DNA of 40,928 bases from Terriglobia bacterium (GCA_020073465.1 JAIQFC010000046.1:1-40928); one strand, 5' to 3'. Positions 24,901-35,286 are shown, counted from the stretch's first letter. The notes: a model not told the origin generated them from the letters alone. Made by a program: numbers and translations.

Positions 24901-24933
24901 AGCCGCGATGCATATCGCGGCTCTTGTTTTTTT
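24901..24933 (+). terminator. Rho-independent terminator between the pilin gene and aroF
   Basis: AGCCGCGAT (24901-24909), GCAT loop, ATCGCGGCT (24914-24922), then CTTG and seven T. A perfect 9-bp stem. It ends about 30 bases before the aroF start, so it ends pilin or nuo transcripts or could act as an aroF attenuator. Confidence 0.85.
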
Positions 24934-24964
24934 GGCGAAAATAAAACTCAGGGAGCCCAGCACG

Positions 24965-26026
24965 ATGATCGTCAACATGTCCGAGAAGGCCACCGAAGCA
25001 GAAGTCAACCACGTCATCGACCGCATCCGCGAAGCCGGCTACCAGCCGCATGTCACCCGGGGCACCGAGCGCACCATCGTTGCCGCCGTGGGCAGCGGTC
25101 GCCGCCACGAAATCGAGGCCCTGCAGGTCGCGCCAGGCGTTGATAACGTCGTTGCGATCGCCCAGCCCTTCAAACTGGTCAGCCGCCAGGTAAAGCCCGA
25201 CCGCTCCATCGTGCACGTGAATGGCGTAGCCATCGGAGGCCCCGACGTGGTCGTCATCGCCGGCCCCTGCTCGGTCGAGTCCCGCGAGCAACTCTTCCAG
25301 ACCGCCCATGCCATCAAGCGCGCCGGCGCCACCATGCTTCGTGGCGGAGCCTACAAGCCTCGTACCTCTCCCTACGATTTCCAGGGCCTCGGCCTCGAAG
25401 CGCTCAAAATCCTGCGTGAAGCCCGCGAAGAAACCGGCCTCCCGGTAGTCACCGAAGTGATGAGCACCGAGGACATCGACATCATCTGTGAATACGCCGA
25501 CATGCTCCAGGTCGGCGCCCGCAACATGCAAAACTTTGCCCTGCTGCGCCGCCTGGCCACGGTGAACAAGCCCGTCCTGCTCAAGCGCGGCCCCTCCGCC
25601 ACCGTCAAAGAATGGCTCCTGGCCGCCGAGTACCTGCTCTCGGGAGGCAATCGCCAGGTCGTCCTCTGCGAGCGCGGCATCAAAACTTTCGAGACCGAAA
25701 CCCGCAACACCATCGATCTCGCCGCCGTAGCCCTGGCCCGCGATCTATCTCATCTCCCCGTGATCGCCGACCCATCCCACGGCACCGGCAAGCAGAGCCT
25801 CATCGCCGCCGTCTCCCGCGCCGCCGTAGCTGTCGGAGCCGATGGCTTGATCATCGAGGTCCACCCCTGCCCCGAACGCGCCCTCTCCGACGGCCCTCAG
25901 TCTCTGGATTTCGCAGGATTCGAAAAGGTAATGCGCGCCCTGGTAGAACCGCTCCGGACCATCAGTACTCGCGTAGCGACAGCCGCCTCGGCTGTCCAGC
26001 CGGAGGCAGCGCGCAAATTGACGTAA
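24965..26026 (+). CDS. aroF: 3-deoxy-7-phosphoheptulonate (DAHP) synthase, AroF type I-beta
   Basis: 353 residues from ATG 24965, with AGGGAG upstream; an earlier in-frame ATG at 24908 lies inside the terminator hairpin. It catalyses the first shikimate-pathway step (phosphoenolpyruvate plus erythrose 4-phosphate). A ferredoxin-like regulatory domain (residues 1-70, [20 protein letters not shown]) precedes the barrel with [31 protein letters not shown] and [10 protein letters not shown]. The N-terminal domain suggests feedback control by aromatic amino acids. The last 18 residues or so ([18 protein letters not shown]) are encoded by a dispersed hairpin repeat, not by family sequence. Confidence 0.94.
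   Translation: MIVNMSEKATEAEVNHVIDRIREAGYQPHVTRGTERTIVAAVGSGRRHEIEALQVAPGVDNVVAIAQPFKLVSRQVKPDRSIVHVNGVAIGGPDVVVIAGPCSVESREQLFQTAHAIKRAGATMLRGGAYKPRTSPYDFQGLGLEALKILREAREETGLPVVTEVMSTEDIDIICEYADMLQVGARNMQNFALLRRLATVNKPVLLKRGPSATVKEWLLAAEYLLSGGNRQVVLCERGIKTFETETRNTIDLAAVALARDLSHLPVIADPSHGTGKQSLIAAVSRAAVAVGADGLIIEVHPCPERALSDGPQSLDFAGFEKVMRALVEPLRTISTRVATAASAVQPEAARKLT
25978..25996 (+). repeat. GACAGCCG hairpin repeat inside the 3' end of aroF
   Basis: GACAGCCG (25978-25985), CCT, CGGCTGTC (25989-25996), then CAGCCGGAGGC. It resembles the intergenic repeat at 7146-7190, yet is translated here as part of AroF. Confidence 0.6.
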
Positions 26027-26070
26027 CAATAAGAGCGGTGGTGAAGACAACTCTTGGCACTTCTGGGTGG

Positions 26071-26128
26071 CGCAGCGCTTCCAGCGCTGCGATAGTTGGA
26101 TGGTTTTTGAAAGGCGGCTTCAGCCGCC
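26071..26128. terminator. double hairpin between convergent aroF and the giant gene
   Basis: CGCAGCGCT (26071-26079) pairs with AGCGCTGCG (26083-26091), and GGCGGCT (26113-26119) pairs with AGCCGCC (26122-26128). Both stems are perfect, with three- and two-base loops. Placed between two converging genes they may act as a two-way terminator; the form is that of dispersed acidobacterial repeats. No T-run follows the stems. Confidence 0.5.
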
Positions 26129-26154
26129 GCTCAGGCCGGAGCCATTCGACTGAT

Positions 26155-29100
26155 CTAATGCCCTGCCGCATCCCCCGCTGGCGCCTTCACCCGCATCGCC
26201 GGATCCCCAAACAGCACATACGTCTTCCTCACACTCTCGTCCGTGATGTGGGACTTCGCCTCAACCACCGCATCACCGATCGCAAGCCTCGATGCAAAAG
26301 CATTCCGCACCACGTAGCCATCCAGCTGCGTCTGCGGCGCCGGCTGGTTCAGCCCCGACGACGAGAGCACCGCCACCGCACCCCCATTCGGCGCCAGCAT
26401 CAGCGTGACTCCAAGCGGCTGTGCATAGACATCCTGGAAGAATCCATTCAGGCAGTCCATGATGAGGAACACCGGCAGCCTCGAGCCATTGGTCAACGCT
26501 GGCACGGAGTTCGTATTGAACAGATTGGACCCGGACCACTCCTCCTCCGACCCGTGCCCCAGATAATTCACCAGCACCTGTCCCGAGTTGATCCCATCCA
26601 GAATCTCCTGCCTCGCAGTCGCGCTTCCCACCGTACTTGTGAACACATCCGTCACCTGCAGCGACGCCGGCAACTGCGACTGAACCTTCTGCGCATCTTG
26701 CGTGAAATTCTCGGTGTCGTTCTGGTCAGCAATCATCATCGCCTGCCCAGTCCATGCGCCATTCGTGGATTTCCCTTCGTAGGCCACGATCTTGCCCACT
26801 ACCGTCTCTGCCTCGGCCACCGTGCTCACCGGCAGCCGTCCGGTCGCAATCGTTGGCATGCCGGCATCCTTGAAGTCCGAGAACCAGTCGTCCGACCCGG
26901 TCATCAGGCTGCTGGTTGGCACGATCTTCGTCGGCACGAAATCCAGATGCCCAAATCCGAGGAAATTCCTGGGATCCAGCGACGCTCGCCCATGCAGCAG
27001 TAGATACTTCGGCGCCGTCTTCCAGTTCCTGTTCGCATACAGCAGGAACTGGCGCAGCGCATACGGGCTGCGTTCCCCAAAGTTGAACTCGTCATACAGG
27101 TCGCCGACCGGCACGACTGCGGATGACTTGCCCTGCGCCTGGTGCGACTGGACCAGCGGCAGCAGCGAAGCCGCGAAGTCCTCGTGCGCTACCATCGCGA
27201 TCTCCGCCCCCGCCTGCACACTGTGCCAACGCGACGGATGATTAGCCCTCACTCCCGCCGCCGATGCAACCCTGCCATCACCCACTGCCATTAAAGTGTG
27301 CGTCATCCCAGCCGAGACGTTTGCGGTCATCCACGGCACCTGCACTTCGATCGCGTACTCCCCATTCTTCGATGTAACCTGTGGCGTAAGCTGCACCGGA
27401 CGCGCCGGATCCGTTATGTCCAGCACCGCTGACGGTAAGGTCTCGAAACCTGTCACCCGGACTGCCTCTCCCGCCCGCGCAACGAACTTCAACTGGTCCG
27501 AGTCTGCCACGTAAGCGTGCGGATACACGATCCGGATGAAATCCACCAGGCTAGTGTCGTACGGCCCGTTCTGCGCCGTGAGCGTGACCGTGTTGTTCCC
27601 CTCCAGCAACAGACCCGGAGGCACGTTCACCCGTAATCCGCCCTTGACCTGCCCCGTAAATGTGACGTCCCCTAGCGGCGTTCCATTCAACACGACCGAC
27701 ACGTCGTGCGGAAAACCGACAATCACCCCTTGCAGCGCCACTTCAAGTCGGACTGGCTCCGTGGATGTCTTATCGAAATGCCGCACCTGCAACACTTGAT
27801 CTACCGGCACCGCCGATACGAAGGCGCCGAAGAAGTTGTCTCCGTCCGGCGTAATCAAAGCCGAAAAATACGTGGTGCGCTGCCGCAACTCCACTGTATA
27901 CGGGAAGCTTTCCGGCGGCAGGTTTGATGCCGAAGACGCCGCCATCCGCCGAATCCGCGAGCCATTCCCTTCCCGCGCCACCAGCCAGTAAACTCGCGTT
28001 CCCGAGTACAGCGTATCGATCCCGGTTCCGTAGAAATTGATCGCAGCCTGCGGTCCAAATCCACCGGGTCCCGCGGTCGCACCCGTAATCTGAATTGGCT
28101 GCTCAACCGCCTCCGCCAACAGCCGCAGCGCAGCCGGATCCACATTCGGATCCAGCCCAGCCTTGATCAGTTCCGGTTGCGTTACGCGGTACCACCCCTC
28201 GTGCCGCACCAGGATCTTCACCGCCGGACGCGCTGCCAGCTCGAACTGCCGCTGAATCTGATCACTCCCCGGCGCTGACCCCGGCGCCACGCTCTCCGCC
28301 ATGTGGCTTTCGCCTGACACCGCCGCCGGCTGCGCTTGGCTCAACTGGGCGAACGTCGCCGACGGAGTTGCGCCAGCCTCGCCACTCGTCCCCACACTCG
28401 CCCCGGATTCCACCGAAACCGGCCCGTGCATGGCGCGAGTGCCGTTCACATCCACATCTTCGAGCCAATATTCGCTGCCACCAACCCCCGCAGAAGGCTC
28501 AATCCAGGCATACGTCTTGGCTGCGTGCTGCGGTAAAGCACCCCGCATCAGCAGCGCCGAACCCGCAATCAACGACGGATTCAGCCGCACCCGGTTCCCG
28601 TTCACTTCGCGGTACACGTTGAAACCCAGGTTGTGTGCTTCCCCGCCGGTCTTCCAGGTCAGCACCACCCGGTTCGCGCCATTCTTGTCTTGACCGGCGT
28701 GCGCCATGAACGACCGCAACTGGACTGTCGTCGGCGCGGCAATTGTCTCGGTCTGCGTGGCCGAGTTATTGGCTAGGTTAGAATCAGTTTGGTCCGCCGT
28801 CACTGTCGCCGTGTTCGACACAACGCTTGGCGTTCCCGCGATCGTAAGGATCGTCACCGTGGCGGTCGCTGCATTCGCCATCGTCCCCAGCAGGCAAGTC
28901 ACCGTCCCGCCCGCCTCCGAGCACGTCCCGATGGTCGTGGTGGCAGAAAGGAAAGTTACGGCAGAAGGCAGCGTATCCATGACCGTAACATTCGTCGCCG
29001 ACGCCGGCCCGTTGTTGGTGACCGCCAGCGTGTAGGTCAAAGGATCGCCTTGCGGCACTGGATTCGGCGTTGCCGTCTTCGTGATCGCCACATCCGCACT

Positions 29101-32100
29101 GTTTGCATTGGCGACGATCACCGTCGCCGTAGCGCTGTTCGAGGTGAGCCCCGGAATAATATTGCCTGCGCTCGCCGTCACCGTTTCCGCGATATTCGTG
29201 CCCGACGGCGTACCCGCATTTACCTGCAGCACCAGCGTGAAGTTTGCCGTCGCATTCACCCCCAGGCTGCCACCATCCGTGCAGGTAATCGTCCCTGTTC
29301 CCCCAACCGCAGGCGTAACACACGCCCATCCCGCAGGGAAGGTAATCGACTGGAAGGTCGTATTCGCCGGAGTCGTTTGCGTAAATGTCGTCGGCGCCGT
29401 CGTGGCTGCTGGTCCGTTGTTGGTGACGCTCTGCGTATACGTCACATTGCTGCCCGCCGCCACCGATGTCGGAGCAGCCGAGTTCGTCGTGATCAGGTCC
29501 GCCTGGGTCGCTAGAGCCACAACGTCCGCCGCCGTCGCGCTGTTGTTCGCCGCGTTCGGATCGGTAACCGCCGAGTTCACCGTCGCCGTGTCATTGATTG
29601 CCGTGCCCGCAGCCGTACCCGCAGTTACTTTCACCACCACCGGGAAACTCGCGCTCCCCGGCGCGAAACTTGGATTGGTGCAGGTAATCGTCCCCGCGCT
29701 GCCGACTGCCGGAAGAATGCAGGACCACCCAGCTGGGATCGGCGCCAGGGAAACGAATGTCGTATTGGGCGGCGTATTCTCCGTGAAACTGGCACTCGTC
29801 GCCGCGCTTGGCCCTGCGTTCGTCACCACCTGCGTATAGGTGATGTTGTTCCCCGCCAGCACCGGTACCGGATTCGCCACGTTCGTCACCGAGAGGTCTG
29901 CCGAATCTCCCACCGTCACACTCGCCGATGCGCTGTTGTTGCTCAACGTCGGATCAGGAGTCGTCGCCGATGCAACCGAATCCGTCTGTGTAATGGTCGT
30001 CCCCGACGCCACATTGTTGTTTACCTTCACCACGAACGTGAAGTTCGCGGTCGTGCCCGCCGCCAGGCTGGCGATCGTGCACGCCGGTGGAACGCTGACG
30101 ACGCTGCACGCCCATCCCGCCGGACCGGTTAGCGAAACGACCGTTGTGTTGGCTGGAATCGGATCGCTGAAGGTAACCGTGGCCGCCGCCGCCGGCCCAC
30201 CGTTGGTCACCGTCTGTGTATAGGTGATGTTATTTCCGGCAGTGACCGGATTCGGACTGCCCGAATTCGTGACCCGCAGATCAGCTTGCCCTGCCGCCGC
30301 TACCGCGATATTCACGGTCGCGGAGTTGTCGGCTCGGTTGGTATCCCGCGAGGCTGTGGCTGCCGTTGCCGTGTCCGTGATGATTGTCCCCGCTGCCGTA
30401 CCCGCGTTTACCGTATAGACCGCCGTGATCGTTCCCGTCGACCCCGGCGGCACGCTCGGATTCGTGCAACTCACCGGCGCTGAGTTCGGACAAGTCCACG
30501 TCCCCCCTCCGCTCGTCACCGCCGCGACAGAAACAAAGGTTGTATTCGCCGGAGTCGGTTCGCTGAACGTCGCCGTGCTGCAATTGCTTGGCCCATTGTT
30601 GGTTACCGTCTGCGTATAAGTAATGTTGCTTCCCGCCGCCACCGGATTCGGCACTCCGCTGTTCGTCACCGTCAGATCGCAAGCAATGTTGACGTTCGTT
30701 ACCACCGTCGTACTGTTGTTCGCCGCAGTGGGGTCACTCGTTCCGGAGGTCACCGAAGAGTTCGCCGTGATCGACGCGGCAACCACAGAGGGCGCGACAT
30801 TCACCACAACAATGATGTCCGCCGCCGAACCCGGCGCCATGGTCGGGTCCGTACAGTTCACATTTCCCGTACCGCCGACGGGTGGCGTCGTGCAAGACCA
30901 TCCCACTGGCGCCAGAACTGACTGGAATGTCGTGTTGGCCGGAGTTGCCTCCGTAAAGCTGACCGCCGAGGCTGTCCCCGGACCATTGTTCGTCACCCTC
31001 TGCGTATACGTGATGTTGTTGCCCGCAAGCACCGTACTCGGCGAAGCTGCCGTACTCAGCGCCAGATCCGCCTGCACCGCGGTTGCGACCACATCCGTCG
31101 CCGTCGCGCTGTTGTCCCCCGCAAATGAGTCATTGCTTGCGCCCACGGTCGCCGTGTCGGTGATAGTCGTACCCGCCGCCGTCCCTGCATTCACCTTGTA
31201 GACGACCGTGAACGTGCCACTCGACCCCGCCGCTACGCTGGGGTTGGTACAACTCACCGGGGGCGGAACCGGGCACGTCCAGCCAGCCGGCGCCGTGATG
31301 GACACGAACGCCGTATTCGCCGGCGTCAGCTCGATGAACGTTGCCGCCGTCGCCGCTGCTGTTCCGGTATTGGTAACCACCTGCGTGTAGGTAATGTTGT
31401 TGTTCGCAATCACCGGATTCGGCGACGCTGCATTCGATACTGAAAGATCCGCTCCTGCCGTCACTCCAACAATGGTGTTGACCGTCGCCGTATTGTTAGC
31501 GGAATTGGGATCGCTCACCGACGAACTCACTGCAGCCGTCTCCGTAATGACGGTCCCGTTCGTCGTGCCGCTGTTTACTTTGACCACCAGGGTAAACGTC
31601 CCGGCCGTCGACCCCAGCATGTTCGAGACGCTGCACACCACATTCCCGGTCCCACCCACACCAGGATTGACGCACGTCCATCCTGCCGGGGAGGCCATCG
31701 AAACAAAAGTCGTATTCGCTGGAATCGTAGCCACCAGCGTTGCGTTGTCGGCTGCGCTCGGTCCACTGTTGGTCACGATTTGCGTGTAAGTAATGTTGCT
31801 GCCCGCGGCCACCGGATTCGGCGATCCCAAGTCCGTCACACTCAGGTCCGCGCTCGACGCCACAACTGCCACGTCCGCGGCTGTGTCGTTCGCCAGGTTG
31901 GCCTCGCCCCCGCCGCCCACCACGCCCGTATTGGTGATTGTCGCCGGAGCCGTCTGTAGCACGCTGGCATTGATAGTGATCGACGGATAACTGCTGGACG
32001 GTGCAAGAACGTCAGAGCGTGCACAACTCACCGTCTGCGAAGCCACTGCGCACGACCACCCCACGCCGATCGCGCTTGTTGGAGTAATGCCCAGCGGCAG

Positions 32101-35100
32101 GGTGTCGTTGATCGTGACCACTCCACTGGTCGGCCCGAATGGGCTCAGATTCTGCACCGGAATTGTGTAGCTCGCCGGCGACCCTCGCACAAAGTTCCCC
32201 ACATGGCTCTTGCCCAGCGTCATGTCCGGAGTGCACTGCGCCCCCGACAGTGTGCCCGAAGTCGACGAAATCGATGCATTCGTTACCTGCGTGCCCGCCG
32301 CTCCCGCCGTCGCTCCGTAATTCACGCCGGGATTCAGTGTCGTCCCCGCTGCTCCACCAGTGGTGCTGATGCTGGCTGGAGCTGCTGAAACCAGGACAAC
32401 CCCGCCACCGCCGCCGCCCCCGGGTCCATGCCGATCGGCCAGGCTGTAAGGCTGAGTACTCCAGGCGTTGCCTCCATTTCCGCCGTTTGCCTGCAGCGTA
32501 AGTCCGCCTTCTCCTCCATTCGCCGAGAGCACTACGATCGTGCCGCCCGCTCCGCCGCCTCCACCCGCATCATTCGCCGTACCGTTGTATGCCGACACTC
32601 CGTTGGCCGTGAAGGCTGCCGTCCCGCTGAGCGCAAATGCGCGGATAATAATGATGCCGCCGCCTGCTGCTCCACTGCTGGCCTGGTTGTCGCCCGGAGA
32701 GTTGTTCCGCGTTCCGGCGCCACCTCCGCCACCCATTGCGACGCGGTTGATGGTTGCCGGAAACGCTGCTCCGCCCTCGCCTCCTAAGCTGAGATTCGTA
32801 TTCCACGAGTCCCCGCCAAATCCTCCCCCACCGCCATTGCCCCCGCCGCCGCCGCCCGCATTCTGGTCATTCCCGCCGGGATTCGCGCCGTTTGGATCTG
32901 AATCTGTTCCGCCGCCGCCTGCATTGCCCGGCGCTCCGCGCGCCATGCTGCCATCCACACCCGCCGTCCCGTTGGGATAGTTCGTCCCCGAGGACAGGAA
33001 AGTCCCACCTGATTCAACCCACGTCGGAGTCCCTGCGATTCCCTCTCCCTTCGGAGCATCCCACCCGGCCTCCGCCACTCCGGTGTAACCGGCAACCGGC
33101 GCCGTCTGGCGATAATCCGTGTTCGCGCCGCCTCCACCTTGCAACTGCATGCCCGCGCCACCGCGGAAGCCAAGTCCATCCACCGAAACAGTAGCCCCGT
33201 TTAGCGTCAGAGTGCTCGATGCGTCCAGTGCCAGCACGCCGCCAGTCGTCCCGGTCCACGCGCTTGCCGTCAGGCCCGAGACTGGCAACGTCGCGGTCGT
33301 GTACTGAGGCACCAGAACGACCTGATACGTGCTCCGCCCCTTGGTGGCAGTAGCATTGGAGGCCGTGTAGGCAAACACCAACCCGCCCCCTGTGCCTGCT
33401 CCCGCGATGTTTAATGTGCCTCCGCCCACGCCCACCGCATTCGTAGCCTTGACAAACTCATAGTTGCCCGCATTGTTCAGCGCCGTGAATCCTGATCCCG
33501 TGCTGCCATTTCCGTAAGCCACCGTGTTCGACGTATTGATACTGGCGTCCTGCATCTGGATCACCAGCAGAAGATTCCCAGCCACGATCGCTGTCCCCGT
33601 CCCCGTGGCCGCCCCTATAGGAATCGACGTAGCCCCCGCCGCCACGCTCGCCGTGCCGGGATAGTACGTATTCACAACTCCTGTCGGTGTCCCTGCCACC
33701 GCTTGCGACACCGTCGCGCACGCAACCGTCTGCACCGTCGCCACCGCGACGTAGGTATTGTTGCCCGTGTTCGGATCCGGCGGCGTCCCTGAGTCGGTAA
33801 CTGTCGCCGTGTTGGCATACGCTCCCGACACAGCGGCTGTAACCGTGACCGCAACCGTGGCGGTGCCTCCACTGGCCAGCGTGGCCAGCGTACAGGTGAT
33901 GGGCCCAGTGCCGGCGCAAGTCATGGTCGGCGAAGTCACCGACAGGAACGCGAGTCCTGCGGCCAGCGTATCCGTCAGCGAAATCGTATTAGCCGCCGAC
34001 GGACCCTTATTCGTGACCGTTATGTTGTAGACCGAATTCTGTCCCACCTGGACCGTCGCCACACTGGTGCTGACCCCGATATCCCCCGCCGTCGGATTGA
34101 TCGACACCGCCCCCAGCGACCAGTTCGACGTCCCGCTGAACGTCTCCGAAATCGGCACGCTCGGCGCGCCCGTGCGACTGCTCCCGACGCCTCTCACGCC
34201 AGGGTTCGCAGTTCCTGCGCTATTTGCATTCCACTGTGATACTTGTGGCGGAGGCACCGTGACCGTCCGGTTTCCACCCGTCGCCAAAGTGTCGAGCACC
34301 ATGCCATTGACCACGCTGGGCACATCCAACTGCGAATTTCCGCCAGTGGCGCCGTCAGCCGAAACGAAAGTCCCCAGAGGCACGGATTGGTCTACTCCCG
34401 TGAATGTGGTGGCGCCTGCCACTACACCCACAGTTACCGCTGTGGGAATGTTGACGGAAACGACTACATTGTGGGCCCCATTGGCAGGGGCGAGCTGATA
34501 CCACATCTCCACCCGACGCGTGTTTCCCGTATCGTTGTGCGCCCCAACTAACGTCATCGCGGTGCCGTTGTAGGTCACACCGCTCACGGCGGTCGCCGCG
34601 TTGTTGGTGATGTTGATCGATACGCCAACGATCAACACGCGGTTCGCGGTTGCGGTTGTCGTATGGTTAAAGGTCAGATTGACCGTTCCCGCTCCCGCCA
34701 GACTCCCGGACGAGGACGTCGTGGCGTCCACCGCCACTTGCGCGCTCACGTTCGCCGCCAGCAACAACAGCAATAATCCCAGAATGCCCGGGTAAATCCG
34801 TGCCTCTTTCCGCACCCCGCCTGAAGAGGCCGTCATCTTGCTCATCAACCTCTTCACCATCACCTGCCCGCGCGCCGCGCAGCGCACCGCTCGCCCGCCC
34901 AACCCTGTCAGCTTCGCGCGCACCATCCTCCGTCCCACCCGCACCTCTTTAGCTTCCACAACTCCCAGAATCTCTGCCCCCCGCACCGCCGGATCATCCT
35001 GTTGCCCGCAATCTCCCCTCGTGACGAACACATCCCGATCCACGTCAACCTTGACCAGGCGATGCAGCCGGAACCCCCATTCGCCCTTCACCAGCACCAC

Positions 35101-35286
35101 ATCTCCCACGCGCAACTCCACCGGAACCGTCGCTCTCACATGCACCATCTCCCCGTCCCGGATCGCCGGGGACATGCTCGCGCCCCGCGCCTGAAACCGC
35201 ACACCGCTGCCGCTCTTCAACAGTTCCCTGCTGAAGCTCTCGAACAGCCTCGACTGCGCGCAGTCTGTCGAACTCGTCTCCGGCAT
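26155..35286 (-). CDS. 3043-residue fusion: S24/S26 peptidase-like domain, DUF11 repeats, Gly-rich block, C25 (gingipain-like) protease
   Basis: Single open frame. Residues 1-125: S24/S26-type domain with the Ser motif ARGASMSPAIRDGE (Ser37), GDVVLVKGEWGFRLHRLV (His75, as in Ser/His signal peptidases) and VTRGDCGQQDDP. Residues 163-183 (IYPGILGLLLLLLAANVSA) look like a signal peptide with an A-x-A-type site, starting afresh from Met143 or Met148. Then a beta-sandwich (about 185-390), one DUF11 repeat, a Gly-rich block (about 760-1000), nine more DUF11 repeats (to about 2185), an FN3-like module and a C25 domain to the end with NYLGHGSEEEW (His2911) and IMDCLNGFF (Cys2945), the caspase-like dyad. 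No type IX sorting domain is visible. Last gene of the PqqD-SAM-peptide-HprK cluster; a hidden second start is possible. Confidence 0.82.
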   Translation of the reverse strand: MPETSSTDCAQSRLFESFSRELLKSGSGVRFQARGASMSPAIRDGEMVHVRATVPVELRVGDVVLVKGEWGFRLHRLVKVDVDRDVFVTRGDCGQQDDPAVRGAEILGVVEAKEVRVGRRMVRAKLTGLGGRAVRCAARGQVMVKRLMSKMTASSGGVRKEARIYPGILGLLLLLLAANVSAQVAVDATTSSSGSLAGAGTVNLTFNHTTTATANRVLIVGVSINITNNAATAVSGVTYNGTAMTLVGAHNDTGNTRRVEMWYQLAPANGAHNVVVSVNIPTAVTVGVVAGATTFTGVDQSVPLGTFVSADGATGGNSQLDVPSVVNGMVLDTLATGGNRTVTVPPPQVSQWNANSAGTANPGVRGVGSSRTGAPSVPISETFSGTSNWSLGAVSINPTAGDIGVSTSVATVQVGQNSVYNITVTNKGPSAANTISLTDTLAAGLAFLSVTSPTMTCAGTGPITCTLATLASGGTATVAVTVTAAVSGAYANTATVTDSGTPPDPNTGNNTYVAVATVQTVACATVSQAVAGTPTGVVNTYYPGTASVAAGATSIPIGAATGTGTAIVAGNLLLVIQMQDASINTSNTVAYGNGSTGSGFTALNNAGNYEFVKATNAVGVGGGTLNIAGAGTGGGLVFAYTASNATATKGRSTYQVVLVPQYTTATLPVSGLTASAWTGTTGGVLALDASSTLTLNGATVSVDGLGFRGGAGMQLQGGGGANTDYRQTAPVAGYTGVAEAGWDAPKGEGIAGTPTWVESGGTFLSSGTNYPNGTAGVDGSMARGAPGNAGGGGTDSDPNGANPGGNDQNAGGGGGGNGGGGGFGGDSWNTNLSLGGEGGAAFPATINRVAMGGGGGAGTRNNSPGDNQASSGAAGGGIIIIRAFALSGTAAFTANGVSAYNGTANDAGGGGGAGGTIVVLSANGGEGGLTLQANGGNGGNAWSTQPYSLADRHGPGGGGGGGVVLVSAAPASISTTGGAAGTTLNPGVNYGATAGAAGTQVTNASISSTSGTLSGAQCTPDMTLGKSHVGNFVRGSPASYTIPVQNLSPFGPTSGVVTINDTLPLGITPTSAIGVGWSCAVASQTVSCARSDVLAPSSSYPSITINASVLQTAPATITNTGVVGGGGEANLANDTAADVAVVASSADLSVTDLGSPNPVAAGSNITYTQIVTNSGPSAADNATLVATIPANTTFVSMASPAGWTCVNPGVGGTGNVVCSVSNMLGSTAGTFTLVVKVNSGTTNGTVITETAAVSSSVSDPNSANNTATVNTIVGVTAGADLSVSNAASPNPVIANNNITYTQVVTNTGTAAATAATFIELTPANTAFVSITAPAGWTCPVPPPVSCTNPSVAAGSSGTFTVVYKVNAGTAAGTTITDTATVGASNDSFAGDNSATATDVVATAVQADLALSTAASPSTVLAGNNITYTQRVTNNGPGTASAVSFTEATPANTTFQSVLAPVGWSCTTPPVGGTGNVNCTDPTMAPGSAADIIVVVNVAPSVVAASITANSSVTSGTSDPTAANNSTTVVTNVNIACDLTVTNSGVPNPVAAGSNITYTQTVTNNGPSNCSTATFSEPTPANTTFVSVAAVTSGGGTWTCPNSAPVSCTNPSVPPGSTGTITAVYTVNAGTAAGTIITDTATAATASRDTNRADNSATVNIAVAAAGQADLRVTNSGSPNPVTAGNNITYTQTVTNGGPAAAATVTFSDPIPANTTVVSLTGPAGWACSVVSVPPACTIASLAAGTTANFTFVVKVNNNVASGTTITQTDSVASATTPDPTLSNNSASASVTVGDSADLSVTNVANPVPVLAGNNITYTQVVTNAGPSAATSASFTENTPPNTTFVSLAPIPAGWSCILPAVGSAGTITCTNPSFAPGSASFPVVVKVTAGTAAGTAINDTATVNSAVTDPNAANNSATAADVVALATQADLITTNSAAPTSVAAGSNVTYTQSVTNNGPAATTAPTTFTQTTPANTTFQSITFPAGWACVTPAVGGTGTITCTDGGSLGVNATANFTLVLQVNAGTPSGTNIAETVTASAGNIIPGLTSNSATATVIVANANSADVAITKTATPNPVPQGDPLTYTLAVTNNGPASATNVTVMDTLPSAVTFLSATTTIGTCSEAGGTVTCLLGTMANAATATVTILTIAGTPSVVSNTATVTADQTDSNLANNSATQTETIAAPTTVQLRSFMAHAGQDKNGANRVVLTWKTGGEAHNLGFNVYREVNGNRVRLNPSLIAGSALLMRGALPQHAAKTYAWIEPSAGVGGSEYWLEDVDVNGTRAMHGPVSVESGASVGTSGEAGATPSATFAQLSQAQPAAVSGESHMAESVAPGSAPGSDQIQRQFELAARPAVKILVRHEGWYRVTQPELIKAGLDPNVDPAALRLLAEAVEQPIQITGATAGPGGFGPQAAINFYGTGIDTLYSGTRVYWLVAREGNGSRIRRMAASSASNLPPESFPYTVELRQRTTYFSALITPDGDNFFGAFVSAVPVDQVLQVRHFDKTSTEPVRLEVALQGVIVGFPHDVSVVLNGTPLGDVTFTGQVKGGLRVNVPPGLLLEGNNTVTLTAQNGPYDTSLVDFIRIVYPHAYVADSDQLKFVARAGEAVRVTGFETLPSAVLDITDPARPVQLTPQVTSKNGEYAIEVQVPWMTANVSAGMTHTLMAVGDGRVASAAGVRANHPSRWHSVQAGAEIAMVAHEDFAASLLPLVQSHQAQGKSSAVVPVGDLYDEFNFGERSPYALRQFLLYANRNWKTAPKYLLLHGRASLDPRNFLGFGHLDFVPTKIVPTSSLMTGSDDWFSDFKDAGMPTIATGRLPVSTVAEAETVVGKIVAYEGKSTNGAWTGQAMMIADQNDTENFTQDAQKVQSQLPASLQVTDVFTSTVGSATARQEILDGINSGQVLVNYLGHGSEEEWSGSNLFNTNSVPALTNGSRLPVFLIMDCLNGFFQDVYAQPLGVTLMLAPNGGAVAVLSSSGLNQPAPQTQLDGYVVRNAFASRLAIGDAVVEAKSHITDESVRKTYVLFGDPAMRVKAPAGDAAGH
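29080..31870 (-). repeat. DUF11 tandem array encoded by about 390-bp units
   Basis: Eight consecutive copies of about 130 residues, each opening with (A/C)D-L/V-x-V-T-N-x-x-x-P-x-P-V-x-A-G-x-N-I-T-Y-T-Q-x-V-T-N-x-G. DNA similarity between units is high enough to make recombination and assembly collapse possible. Two more divergent copies lie near 33730-34080 and 31940-32250. Confidence 0.75.

Noticed and set aside
25612..27003. 463-codon plus-strand frame across aroF and the giant gene
   Set aside because: Arg/His-rich translation in the wrong frame of aroF and opposite the C25 domain.
28706..31990. Run of plus-strand frames of 60-250 codons with similar Val/Ala-rich sequences
   Set aside because: They are the antisense of the DUF11 repeats; the repeat period explains their similarity.
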